Positions 44,415 to 52,831 of a stretch of 64,000 nucleotides of DNA are shown here, in pieces (positions within the stretch are counted from its first letter, which is position 1; every line of letters starts with the position of its first letter). The notes beneath the pieces were generated by a model, which saw nothing but the letters and a program-made list of their open reading frames with translations, did not search any database and was not told the DNA's origin. The position numbers and the translations under genes are program-made. This DNA is from Streptomyces roseochromogenus subsp. oscitans DS 12.976 (lineage in GTDB: Bacteria > Actinomycetota > Actinomycetes > Streptomycetales > Streptomycetaceae): positions 2,587,304-2,651,303 of the forward strand of contig NZ_CM002285.1 of NCBI RefSeq assembly GCF_000497445.1. The letters are read 5' to 3'.

Positions 44415-46113
44415 GGTTCTGTCGACGATCTTGTGATCCGGACGGCTGAGCACGTCGCTTCGGCTGTTCGCGATCATGCATCGCGTGCCCTCGTGATGTG
44501 CTCCTGGAGCTGTTTCCGTCCCTGTCCACGTTGCTGATAGAGGAGGTTGAGCGGCGACCGGACCAGGTAGTGCTGAGAACGCGGGTGCGGGCGACGACTG
44601 GATCGTGTCGGTGCGGTCAGAGCTCGGCCCGGGTGCACGGTCGGTACGTACGCAGGCTGCGTGATGTCGCTGTGGGCGGGCTCGGTGTCGTGATCGAGTT
44701 ATGCGTGCGCCGTTTCCGCTGCGAGAACCCTGCCTGCACGGCAGTGACGTTCGCCGAGCAGGTCTCGGGACTGACCACCCCGCACAGTCGGCATACTCCC
44801 CTGCTGCGCGAGGTGTTGACGCAGATCGGGCTGGCCCTGGCCGGCCGGGCAGGAGCCCGGCTGGCAGCCGCGGTCGGCCTCACCATAGGCAAGGACACGC
44901 TGTTGCGGCTGGTCAGGTCCTTGCCTGAGCCGGAGATCGGCAAGGTGGATATCCTCGGCGTCGACGACTTCGCCTTCCGCAAGGGCCGCCACTACGGCAC
45001 GGTATTGATCGACATGGCCACCCACCGGCCGCTGCACCTCTACGACGGCCGCGAAGGTGACGACCTGGCCGCATGGCTCCGCGATCACCCCGAGGTGACG
45101 GTCATTTGCCGGGACCGTTCCAGCGGATACGGGGAGGGCGCTCGGGTCGGGGCGCCGCAGGCCCAACAGGTCGCGGATCGCTATCACCTGTGGGCCAACC
45201 TCGGCCAGGCGGTCGAGAAGACGGTCAACGCCCATAGCTCCCGCCTGGCCGAAGTGCCTCCCGGCTCGGCATCCAGCCCCGATCACGTGGAGGTGGAGCC
45301 CGAGGTGGTCCAGCCGCCGAAAGAGCTGAAGATCGTGATCCGGCTGCGTGCGCAGCACGCAGCCGTCCACGACCTGTGGCATCAGGGGATGTCGAAGGCG
45401 GCGATCGGCCGGAAGGTCGGGCTGCACCAGGCAACCGTCCGCAAACTGGTCAACGCCCGTTCCGCCGACGATGTCGTGGCCAAGAACCTCCAACGAGCGC
45501 ATGTCGTGGACCCATACGTCGGCTACTTGCACCGGCGCTGGAACGAGGGCGTCAGGAACGCCGCCCAGCTCTACCGCGAGATCAGACAACTCGGCTATCC
45601 AGGCGGAGAGCTGGCCGTCCAGCGGCATCTGCGGCGCTACCGGACCGGGCGCGGACACGCACCCGATCCGGGACCGAAGCCTCCATCGGTCCGCGAAGTC
45701 ACCTCCTGGAACATGACCCACCCCGAGCACCTACGGGACGAGCACGCCGACAAGCTGCACCGACTGCGTGAGCGCGATCCCGAACTCGACCGGCTCACTC
45801 TTCACATCAGGAAGTTCGCCGCGATGATGACCGGCCGCCACGGCGACCGCCTCGAAGACTGGATCACCGACGTCGAACGGGACAGTCTGGCTCCGCTTGC
45901 GGGCTTCGCCCGCAACCTCCGCCGCGACTTTGACGCCGTCCGCAACGGGCTCTCTCTGCCGCACAGTTCCGGCGCCGTCGAGGGCAACATCAACCGACTC
46001 AAGATGCTGAAGCGCCAGATGTTCGGCAGGGCCAGTCTCGATCTGCTTCGCAAACGCGTCCTGCTCGCACGGTGAGCCTCGACCCCTCGGATCACAAGAT
46101 CGTCGACAGAACC
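44415..46113 (+). mobile_element. ISL3-family insertion sequence, complete
   Basis: A 1699-bp element with perfect 26-bp terminal inverted repeats (44415-44440, beginning GGTTCTGTCGACGATCTTGT, and 46088-46113). It is flanked by an 8-bp target duplication AAGATCCG at 44407-44414 and 46114-46121. All features of a recent, intact insertion are present, and it carries one transposase gene. Confidence 0.96.
44498..46075 (+). CDS. ISL3 family transposase
   Basis: A 525-residue transposase from GTG 44498. The N-terminal zinc finger reads CRCGQSSARVHGRYVRRLRD and CENPACTAVTFAEQ. The DDE domain contains VDILGVDDFAFRKGRHYGTVL with the first catalytic Asp, VICRDRSSGYGEGAR with the second, and SSGAVEGNINRLKMLKRQMFG with the Glu. 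An insertion with an HTH (KAAIGRKVGLHQATVRKLVNA) is typical of longer actinobacterial members. The reading frame is intact, so the enzyme is likely functional. Confidence 0.95.
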   Translation: MLLELFPSLSTLLIEEVERRPDQVVLRTRVRATTGSCRCGQSSARVHGRYVRRLRDVAVGGLGVVIELCVRRFRCENPACTAVTFAEQVSGLTTPHSRHTPLLREVLTQIGLALAGRAGARLAAAVGLTIGKDTLLRLVRSLPEPEIGKVDILGVDDFAFRKGRHYGTVLIDMATHRPLHLYDGREGDDLAAWLRDHPEVTVICRDRSSGYGEGARVGAPQAQQVADRYHLWANLGQAVEKTVNAHSSRLAEVPPGSASSPDHVEVEPEVVQPPKELKIVIRLRAQHAAVHDLWHQGMSKAAIGRKVGLHQATVRKLVNARSADDVVAKNLQRAHVVDPYVGYLHRRWNEGVRNAAQLYREIRQLGYPGGELAVQRHLRRYRTGRGHAPDPGPKPPSVREVTSWNMTHPEHLRDEHADKLHRLRERDPELDRLTLHIRKFAAMMTGRHGDRLEDWITDVERDSLAPLAGFARNLRRDFDAVRNGLSLPHSSGAVEGNINRLKMLKRQMFGRASLDLLRKRVLLAR

Positions 46114-46876
46114 AAGATCCGCGACGGCGCGGTTGCCAATCGGCCCATCTACGTGGCCCTGGCCGTCACGGCGGAGGGCCGACGCGAGACCCTGGGCCTG
46201 TGGGCCGGCGACGGCGGCGAGGGCGCCAAGCACTGGCTGCACATCCTCAACGAAATCAAGAACCGCGGCGTCAACGACGTGCTGATGCTGGTCTGCGACG
46301 GGCTCAAGGGCCTGCCCGAGGCGGTGGAGACGGTCTGGCCCCGCACCATCGTGCAGACCTGCGTGGTCCACCTGTTGCGGAACTCCTTCCGCTATGCCGC
46401 CCGTCAGGACTGGGACAAGATCGCCAAGCTCCTCAAGCCCGTCTACACCGCTCAGACCGAGGAGGCTGCCCTGGACCGGTTCGCGGGGTTCGCCGATGCC
46501 TGGGGCGGGAAGTATCCGGCGATCGTGAAACTGTGGGAGAACGCGTGGGAGGAGTTCACTCCGTTCCTGCGGTTCGATACCGAGATCCGCCGGATCGTCT
46601 GCACCACCAACGCGATTGAGTCCGTCAACGCGCGGATCCGGCGAGCAGTCAAGGCCCGCGGGCACTTCCCGAACGAGCAGGCCGCCCTGAAGTGCGTCTA
46701 CATGGCGATCACGTCGCTCGATCCCACCGGCAAGGGCCAGGCCCGCTGGACCATGCGCTGGAAGACCGCACTGAACGCCTTCGACATCACCTTCGACGGC
46801 CGACTCTCCGCGGCCCGCCAGTAACCATCAACTACCCAGTTACACCGCTCGTTTGACAGACCCGTGGCACGCCTGC

Positions 46877-46897
46877 GGGCCCCATAAAATGGGGCCC
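46877..46897 (-). terminator. 9-bp hairpin after the 60-residue membrane gene
   Basis: GGGCCCCAT and ATGGGGCCC flank an AAA loop. It lies 31 bases past the stop of the minus-strand gene at 46929 and just outside the IS256-type right end. Confidence 0.6.
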
Positions 46898-46928
46898 ACA
46901 GGGATAACTCCGCGCAAGTCGTGATGCG

Positions 46929-47111
46929 CTATTTGTATGCGGCGAGGGCGGCGAAGTAGACACCAAGGCTGCTGGCTGCGGCGCCCGCGCCCGTGAGGAG
47001 TGCGTTCGGCATGCTAGCGCCGGATCGGTAAGCAAGTAGGCCCGCTGTGATCGCGATATTGAGAGCCACAGAGAGGGCAAGCAGTAGGGACAGGAACTGG
47101 ACTTGGTTCAT
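46929..47111 (-). CDS. 60-residue two-helix membrane protein
   Basis: Starting at ATG 47111 with GGGAG nine bases upstream, the protein is MNQVQFLSLLLALSVALNI followed by AITAGLLAYR and a second hydrophobic segment ALLTGAGAAASSLGVYFAALAAYK. Two membrane helices fill nearly the whole chain, a layout shared by small toxins, holin-like proteins and small membrane regulators. It is divergent from the large P-loop protein gene, with a 214-bp spacer. Function unknown. Confidence 0.6.
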   Translation of the reverse strand: MNQVQFLSLLLALSVALNIAITAGLLAYRSGASMPNALLTGAGAAASSLGVYFAALAAYK

Positions 47112-47325
47112 CACGTGGACTCCCGTGATCAAGGACGGCCTAGGGCAGGCCGTGCGCGACGAGTCCGAAGCTGCCTGTCCAAGTAGCCGTCCAAGAGGAG
47201 TCCCTCTCGGATTGGACACGTACCACCAAGCTGCGCAGATAGGTCGCTACGGATCCCGGCTCGACTGACGTTCTTGTCCACCCAATGTCCACGGGGCATG
47301 CTGGACACTCCCTCCTGAGCTGCGA

Positions 47326-50300
47326 GTGGCAAAGCGTGTGGTGATGACAGAACCGACAGCTGCGGGCACATCTGAATTCGCTGGGCAAATCGCCAAGTTG
47401 GCCGCGTTTCGAAACAACCAACTGCAACGTCAACCGTCGGACCGTGCGTTGGCTGAAGCCGTCGGGGTCAGCCCGACCACGATCGGGGACTGGTTGCGCG
47501 CCGTCCGGTTTCCCCAGCGGGTCGAATTACTGCTGGACTTGGTACGGGCAGTGCAGTTACAGGCTGAGCACGCAGGGCTAGCCGACGCCCCAACGGCTAC
47601 GGAGCTCCTGAGTGCGCAGCGGTGGCGTCTCCTGTACCAAGCCGAGGCTCAACTGCGCGCGCACGGGACAAGCGCAGCGGTGGCAGCTCAGCAGGGCCGT
47701 GCGGTGCTGGAGCGTATGCGACCGGGCCAACCGTTGGGCGCGATATCCGACCCCTTTCATCTTGAAGTACACCACGCCATCGACTCTTCGGTTGCGGGTC
47801 TGCCAATGCTTCCGCCATACGTTCCGCGCGAGCACGACTACCGGCTGGCCAAGGTAGTGGCGCAGGCTGCCGCTGGTGAGAGCCGGATCGCGGTGCTGGT
47901 GGGCGGGTCCTCGACCGGCAAGACGCGAGCCTGCTGGGAAACACTGAAGACGCTACGCGCTCAAGATGAGCCCTGGCGGCTGTGGCACCCCATCGATCCC
48001 TCCCGACCCGACGCTGCCCTAGCTGAACTACCCAACATCGCTCCACATACAGTGGTCTGGCTTAACGAGGCCCAGTTCTACTTGGCGCCTGACAGGCTCG
48101 GAGAGCAAGTTGCCGCGGGGCTGCGGAATCTCCTACGCGAGCCGGGGCGAGGGCCGATCCTCGTGCTGGCTACCTTGTGGCCGGAGCACTGGAGCACGCT
48201 GACTACGCGTACCAAGCCGGACCTGCATGCCCACGCACGAGAGTTGTTGGACGGGCACAAGATCAAAGTGCCGGATGGATTCACCGGCGACGACCTTGCC
48301 GAGCTGGCAGACAACGCCAATCTCGATCCCCGACTCGGCGAGGCGGCCGAGAACGCTCGCAACGGTCAGATCACCCAGTACCTGGCCGGGGTACCGGTCC
48401 TATTGGACCGGTACCACGAAGCCCCTCCTGCAACCAAGGCACTCGTCCAGGCTGCCATGGACGCCCGTCGTCTCGGCGCCGGCCCTCGGCTGCCATTGGC
48501 ACTGCTGGCAGAGGCCGCGCCTGGTTACCTCACCGACCTAGAGTGGGATCAGACCAGCGACGACTGGCTGCAACAGGCCTTGGAGTACACCGCCACCGCA
48601 TGCAACGGCATCCCCGGAATCCTTATCCCCGTCAAAGCCGGTACACCTCCCAACCAACGCAACCGTCGCATGGGCACCCTCACTGCCGGGCGCCAGCCCG
48701 AATCCGGGCACGCAACGCTGTACCGGCTGGCTGACTACCTCGACCAGTACGGCCGCCGCCACCGCGTCGACGACATCCCTCCCATCGCCTTCTGGACCGC
48801 AGCCGCCTCCCACGCCCACCCCGCTGACCTCACAGCACTCGGCAACGCAGCCTGGCAGCGCGGCCTCTATCGCGACGCCGCCCAGCTCCACAAACACGCC
48901 ATCACCCACGGCGCCCAAGACGCCTCTCCCACGCTCGTCGCTCATCTCCACACCCTGCATCCCGATGACCGCCGCCCGGCCCAATGGGTCACAGTCAACA
49001 TCGCTTTTGACGACCCGGGTCATGTGATCAAGCTACTCGGCAGATTTCACGGGGGTCCTGCGGACGAACAGCTAACCGCCTTGGCCGAGCAAGCCGCCAC
49101 CCGCGTCGCCCTCGACGATGGGCAACAAGTGGCCAGGCTGCTGAGCAAGTTGCGGGAAGTGGAGGCAGACGAACAGATCACCGCACTGCTGGCCCGCGAC
49201 CCCGCCACCCACGTCGCCATCGACGATGCGGACCAAGTGGCCACGCTGCTGAGCAAGTTGCGGGAAGTGGAGGCAGACGAACAGATCGCTGCACTGCTGG
49301 CCCGCGACCCCGCCACCCACATCGCTCTCAATGACCTGGACTCGGTGGCTTGGCTGCTGAAGGGACTACGGGAGGCAGAGGCAGATGAACAGGTTACGGC
49401 CCTGGCCGAGCGAGCCGCTGCATACGCGGCTCTAGACGACCCGGGCGGGGTGGCCGAGCTGCTGTGGCAACTGCGGCAGGCTGGAGCAGACGAACAGATC
49501 GCTGCACTGCTGGCCCGCGACCCCGTGGCCCACGTCAACATCCCTCTCGACAACCCATTCGCTGTGCCCTCGTTGCTGGAGTCCCTTCGGCAGGTTGGAG
49601 CGGACAAGCAGGTGACAGCGCTGCTCACCCGTTCCCCAGCCCCCCATGTCGACGTAGCTCTCGACGACCCCGTTGCTGTGGCCAGCTTGCTGAACGAACT
49701 GAACGAATCTGAGGCAGAGGAACTCATCAGTGCGCTGCTCGCCCGCGACCCTGCCACCCACGTCGCCATCGACGATGCGCAACAAGTGGCCACACTGCTG
49801 TGGGAACTGCGGGAGGCTGGAGCAGACGAACAGATCGCTGCACTCCTGGCCCGCGACCCCGCCACCCATGTCACCATGGATGATGCGAACGCCGTTGGCC
49901 AGCTGCTGTCGATATTCCAGTTGACGGCAGCAGACGAGCAAGTCACCAGACTGCTGGTCCGCGACCCCGCCACCCACGTCGCGCTTAACGGGGGTTTGGC
50001 CGTACTGCTGCAGGTACTGCGGGAAGTCGGAGCGGAGGAACAGGTTGCAAAGCTGCTGGCCCGCGACCTCGCCACCCACGCCGATATTGAAATAGGCAAC
50101 CCGCCCACTGTGCCAAGGCTGTTGGAAGAACTGCACAACGCACAGGCTGACGAACAGGTCGCCACGTTGGCCGAGCGAGCTGTCATCCACCTCCCTCTCG
50201 ACAACGCCGACGGCGTCGCCCAACTCCTGGAAATGCTGGTGAAGGTCGGCGCAGACGATCAGATCGCTGCACTCCTGGCGCGCGACCCCGCCACCCACGT

Positions 50301-50514
50301 CGTCCTCAACGGCACGAACACCGTCAATTGGCTACTGAACGCTCTACAGGCAGTCGGCGCGGAGGAACAGATCAGCACGCTCATCGAACGTCTGCCTGCC
50401 GCAGGTCACATCGATCGATTCGTCGAACTCAGTGATCACGAGAAGCGATACAGGTTCGGGCGGGAGCCCGACGGACAGCCTGCCGCCCCCTGGACGTGGG
50501 AGGACCTGGAGTGA
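47326..50514 (+). CDS. HTH / P-loop NTPase with ~13 tandem 36-residue helical repeats (STAND-like)
   Basis: A 1062-residue protein. Residues ~35-65 (DRALAEAVGVSPTTIGDWLRAVRFPQ) are a helix-turn-helix. A P-loop follows at ~192-202 (VGGSSTGKTRA), with a Walker B-like VVWLNEAQFYL in which Asp is replaced by Asn. From ~563 to 1030, thirteen repeats of about 36 residues occur with consensus VAxLLxxLREAGADEQIAALLARDPATHVAID, quoted here only as VATLL-LREAGADEQ-ALLARDPATH. The sensor-like repeat array behind an NTPase is the plan of STAND immune receptors. Some repeats are almost identical in DNA, so the array is expanding. Start choice between GTG 47326, GTG 47341 and ATG 47344 is unsettled. Confidence 0.75.
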   Translation: MAKRVVMTEPTAAGTSEFAGQIAKLAAFRNNQLQRQPSDRALAEAVGVSPTTIGDWLRAVRFPQRVELLLDLVRAVQLQAEHAGLADAPTATELLSAQRWRLLYQAEAQLRAHGTSAAVAAQQGRAVLERMRPGQPLGAISDPFHLEVHHAIDSSVAGLPMLPPYVPREHDYRLAKVVAQAAAGESRIAVLVGGSSTGKTRACWETLKTLRAQDEPWRLWHPIDPSRPDAALAELPNIAPHTVVWLNEAQFYLAPDRLGEQVAAGLRNLLREPGRGPILVLATLWPEHWSTLTTRTKPDLHAHARELLDGHKIKVPDGFTGDDLAELADNANLDPRLGEAAENARNGQITQYLAGVPVLLDRYHEAPPATKALVQAAMDARRLGAGPRLPLALLAEAAPGYLTDLEWDQTSDDWLQQALEYTATACNGIPGILIPVKAGTPPNQRNRRMGTLTAGRQPESGHATLYRLADYLDQYGRRHRVDDIPPIAFWTAAASHAHPADLTALGNAAWQRGLYRDAAQLHKHAITHGAQDASPTLVAHLHTLHPDDRRPAQWVTVNIAFDDPGHVIKLLGRFHGGPADEQLTALAEQAATRVALDDGQQVARLLSKLREVEADEQITALLARDPATHVAIDDADQVATLLSKLREVEADEQIAALLARDPATHIALNDLDSVAWLLKGLREAEADEQVTALAERAAAYAALDDPGGVAELLWQLRQAGADEQIAALLARDPVAHVNIPLDNPFAVPSLLESLRQVGADKQVTALLTRSPAPHVDVALDDPVAVASLLNELNESEAEELISALLARDPATHVAIDDAQQVATLLWELREAGADEQIAALLARDPATHVTMDDANAVGQLLSIFQLTAADEQVTRLLVRDPATHVALNGGLAVLLQVLREVGAEEQVAKLLARDLATHADIEIGNPPTVPRLLEELHNAQADEQVATLAERAVIHLPLDNADGVAQLLEMLVKVGADDQIAALLARDPATHVVLNGTNTVNWLLNALQAVGAEEQISTLIERLPAAGHIDRFVELSDHEKRYRFGREPDGQPAAPWTWEDLE
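49012..50415 (+). repeat. Tandem ~108-bp coding repeats
   Basis: About thirteen units in phase with the 36-residue protein repeats. Adjacent units near 49126-49320 share long nearly identical stretches (for example CTGCTGAGCAAGTTGCGGGA at about 49138 and 49246). Others have diverged, and three carry two-residue insertions. Confidence 0.85.
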
Positions 50515-50612
50515 TCGACGCGGTGTCGGTCGACCGGGGCCCAAATACATGAACGAGGGATCAGTAAGTCGGCTCGCTCGGACAGACGCCCTGTCGAGAC
50601 CCCAGTGAATTT

Positions 50613-50631
50613 GACGGCCCAGAGACGGCCC
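50613..50631 (+). repeat. Candidate integrase arm-type site, right
   Basis: Exact copy of the 19-bp doubled GACGGCCC sequence at 39398-39416, same orientation, 70 bases inside the right attachment repeat. Confidence 0.5.
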
Positions 50632-50701
50632 GACAGCGTGACCCAGTGCCGTTCCCGCGTCAAACACGCAGGTAGGCGCTCGGTCCCGCCAGATCATTGC
50701 C

Positions 50702-50753
50702 AGTTCTCCGGGCTTAGGCATGGCCTTACCGGTGTCGCAGATCCAATCGGGTG
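50702..50753. repeat. Right attachment-site repeat
   Basis: Matches 39280-39331 at 49 of 52 positions. It contains a vestigial copy of the first codons of rlmN (MPKPGEL read on the minus strand) that leads nowhere. Confidence 0.85.
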
Positions 50754-50941
50754 CCCCTCGCGGTCGGCTGCGCCGGAAGCCCACGCGGGCCCGCTGCCGC
50801 CTTCGCATCGCCGCTGGGCCCCTGAGCCGGCCGCTTCGCCCGTTCACGGGCCGGGCGGCCTGTGAAGTTCTGCTGACGAACGGTCGGGTTTCCTGGTCGG
50901 GCCTTGTCCCGCCTCCTGGCTCTGACGTAACCAGATGAGCC

Positions 50942-51613
50942 ATGAACCTTTTCGGCCGCAACTCCTTCCACCGGCGCGCGCAGCCGTCCGCCGCTCCCGT
51001 GGCGACCGCCGCCCCGGCGACCAGTGCCCGCGCCGGCGCCACCGCCGTCCTGCCCGATCCCGAGCTGGCGGGCCTCACCGGCGACTGGCTGATCGATCCC
51101 GCGCACAGCAGGATCGGGTTCTCCGTGCGACACGCGATGGTGACGACCGTGCGCGGCGCCTTCACGCAGTACGAGAGCCGCCTCCACTTCGACGGCCGCG
51201 ACCCGACCCGCTCCCGGGCCGACCTGGTGCTGTACACCGCCAGCGTCGACACCGGCGTCGAGCAGCGCGACGCCCACCTGGTCGGCCGGCAGTTCCTGGA
51301 CGCCGCCGCCCATCCGCGGATGACGTTCACGAGCACGACCGTGCAGCTCGCGAGCCAGGACGTCTACCGGATGACCGGCGATCTCACCATCAAGGACACC
51401 ACCCGCCCGGTGGACCTGGAACTCACCTACATCGGTCATGTGACCGACGCGTTCGGTGACGAGCGGGTCGGCTTCGACGGCACCACCACCATCAACCGCT
51501 CCGACTGGGGACTTACCTATGACGCCCGGCTGGCTCAGGGCGGGTCCATGGTGAGCGAGACGGTCCGCCTCCAGTTCGACATCGCCGCGATCCGCATCAC
51601 TGCCACGGTCTGA
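50942..51613 (+). CDS. YceI family protein
   Basis: A 223-residue protein whose C-terminal ~175 residues form the YceI lipocalin-like barrel: GDWLIDPAHSRIGFSVRHAMV, RGAFTQYESRLHFDGRD and TIKDTTRPVDLELTYIG. YceI proteins bind polyisoprenoid or other amphiphilic ligands. The first ~45 residues are an Ala/Pro-rich extension without a clear signal peptide, so it is probably cytoplasmic. It lies just outside the element and is convergent with cdsA. Confidence 0.92.
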   Translation: MNLFGRNSFHRRAQPSAAPVATAAPATSARAGATAVLPDPELAGLTGDWLIDPAHSRIGFSVRHAMVTTVRGAFTQYESRLHFDGRDPTRSRADLVLYTASVDTGVEQRDAHLVGRQFLDAAAHPRMTFTSTTVQLASQDVYRMTGDLTIKDTTRPVDLELTYIGHVTDAFGDERVGFDGTTTINRSDWGLTYDARLAQGGSMVSETVRLQFDIAAIRITATV

Positions 51614-51630
51614 CATCCGTACGCACCACA

Positions 51631-51666
51631 ACGGGCCCCCACCCTCCAGCGAGGACGAGGGCCCGT
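51631..51666. terminator. Stem-loop between yceI-like gene and cdsA
   Basis: ACGGGCCC (51631-51638) pairs with GGGCCCGT (51659-51666). It sits in the 72-bp space between two convergent genes and can serve both. Confidence 0.65.
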
Positions 51667-51685
51667 AAGCCGTACGGCAGCAGAC

Positions 51686-52831
51686 TCAGCCCGAGCCGAC
51701 GAAAACCACCAGAAGAAGCCACACCACGGGAGCCGTCGGCAGCAGTGAATCCAGCCGGTCCATGATGCCGCCGTGGCCCGGGAGCAAGGTGCCCATGTCC
51801 TTGATGCCCAGGTCGCGCTTGATCATGGACTCGCCGAGGTCGCCCAGCGTGGCGCTGCCCGCGACCGCGAGACCCAGCAGCAGGCCCTGCCACCAGGTGC
51901 CGTGGCTGATCAGGAACTGCATGCACAGCGCGCCCCCGGCCATCGCGAACAGCACCGCGCCCAGCAGGCCCTCGCGGGTCTTGCCGGGGCTGATCCGCGG
52001 GGCCAGTTTGTGCTTGCCGAAGCGCCAGCCGACCGCGTACGCGCCCGTGTCGCTGACGACCGTGAGGAGCAGGAAGGTCAGGACGCGCCAGGGACCGTCC
52101 TGCGCGGTCAGCATCATCGCGACGAAGGTGGCCAGGAACGGCACGTAGAACGCCGCGAAGACACCCGCCGTGACGTCCCTGAGATAGCCCTCCGGCGACT
52201 CGGTCATCCGCCAGACCAGCGCGGCCAGGGCGGTGAGGGCCATGGCGACCCAGGCACCCTCGGCGCCACGGACGTACCCGGCGACCACCATCCCCGCACC
52301 GCCGACCGCGAGCGGCACCAGCGGCGCCTTGATCTGCTTGCGCTCCCGCAGCCTGCTGGTCAGCTCCCACAGGCCGACGACGACGGCGACCGCGATCACC
52401 CCGACGAACACGGCCTTCCTGACGAACAGCGACGCGATGATCACCACACCGAGCCCGACCCCGACCCCTATGGCCGCGCTCAGGTCACGGCCCGCGCTCT
52501 TCTTCTGCGGCGCTGGCGCCGGCTGGTGGGCGTCGGGCATGGGCTCCGGATTCTGGTTCTCGGCCTGGGCGGTCCGGGCCTGCGGGGGCCGGGGGCGGAA
52601 CTCGTCCTGGAACAAGGGGCCGCTCAGCCGGGCGGCTCCCCGGTCGCCGTCCTGGTCTCCGCCATACGCGGGTTCGTCGGGCACGATGGGCATGGGGCGA
52701 GTGTGCTGCGCCTGAGGCGCATCGTACGCGGGACCCGCCGGGGCGGCGCCCTGGACAGGCCCGCCCTCGGTGGGCCCCCAGTAGCCGGCCGGCCCCGCCG
52801 GTGGCGGCGCCCCCCAGGAAGAGTCGCTCAT
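51686..52831 (-). CDS. cdsA: Phosphatidate cytidylyltransferase
   Basis: A 381-residue membrane enzyme making CDP-diacylglycerol from phosphatidate and CTP. About eight helices follow a ~125-residue Pro-rich cytoplasmic extension. The family signature near the end reads KRDLGIKDMGTLLPGHGGIMDRLDSLL in two parts: KRDLGIKDMG and LPGHGGIMDRLDS. The start at ATG 52831 overlaps the frr stop in TGATG, so the two are translationally coupled. Confidence 0.95.
   Translation of the reverse strand: MSDSSWGAPPPAGPAGYWGPTEGGPVQGAAPAGPAYDAPQAQHTRPMPIVPDEPAYGGDQDGDRGAARLSGPLFQDEFRPRPPQARTAQAENQNPEPMPDAHQPAPAPQKKSAGRDLSAAIGVGVGLGVVIIASLFVRKAVFVGVIAVAVVVGLWELTSRLRERKQIKAPLVPLAVGGAGMVVAGYVRGAEGAWVAMALTALAALVWRMTESPEGYLRDVTAGVFAAFYVPFLATFVAMMLTAQDGPWRVLTFLLLTVVSDTGAYAVGWRFGKHKLAPRISPGKTREGLLGAVLFAMAGGALCMQFLISHGTWWQGLLLGLAVAGSATLGDLGESMIKRDLGIKDMGTLLPGHGGIMDRLDSLLPTAPVVWLLLVVFVGSG

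Larger units (their letters stand above)
43810..46824 (+). pseudogene. IS256-family transposase, split by ISL3 insertion
   Basis: The 5' part (43810-44414) encodes the N-terminal region with RLLESALEGEITDHLGYDKHD and VPRDRDGSFEPKIVKKRQ, ending at VVFIDAIHVKIR with the first catalytic Asp. The 3' part resumes after 46121 with DGAVANRPIYVALAV, then DGLKGLPEAVE (second Asp) and TNAIESVNARIRRAVK (Glu). Removing 44415-46121 (the insertion plus one copy of the target duplication, 1707 bases) restores a continuous 435-residue mutator-type transposase. As present it is inactive; precise excision could revive it. Confidence 0.93.
43777..46863 (+). mobile_element. IS256-family element interrupted by an ISL3-family element
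   Basis: Terminal inverted repeats of 26 bp lie at 43777-43802 (GGGACTGTAAATCGTTCGG...) and 46838-46863, matching at most positions in inverted orientation (both contain AGTTACACCG near the inner side). They enclose a transposase gene split by the ISL3 element. The bases just outside (CGATTCCC on the left, GTGGCACG on the right) do not form a target duplication, so the element may have arrived by or undergone recombination. Confidence 0.85.
39280..50753. mobile_element. Integrated accessory element at the rlmN start (~11.4 kb, no integrase seen)
   Basis: The element is delimited by the 52-bp direct repeats at 39280-39331 and 50702-50753. Paired 19-bp sites lie 66 and 70 bases inside each end. 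Its content is a four-TM DUF4231-like protein, an HNH nuclease, a zinc-ribbon membrane protein, an orphan gene beside a nested IS256/ISL3 pair, a 60-residue membrane protein and a 1062-residue P-loop repeat protein. Several genes are less GC-rich than the flanking core. No tyrosine or serine recombinase, replication or transfer gene is recognisable, so the element is either decayed or mobilised in trans. Confidence 0.75.
50515..50941. other. Right-end non-coding region with attachment site
   Basis: No supported gene. It contains the second arm-type candidate (50613-50631) and the right 52-bp repeat (50702-50753), and then 190 bases leading to the YceI gene that are core DNA, probably the ancestral rlmN upstream region. 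Confidence 0.6.

Noticed and set aside
39280..50753. The accessory region as an integrative conjugative (pSAM2-like) element
   Set aside because: No integrase, excisionase, replication or FtsK-like transfer gene could be read, so it is described only as an integrated element.
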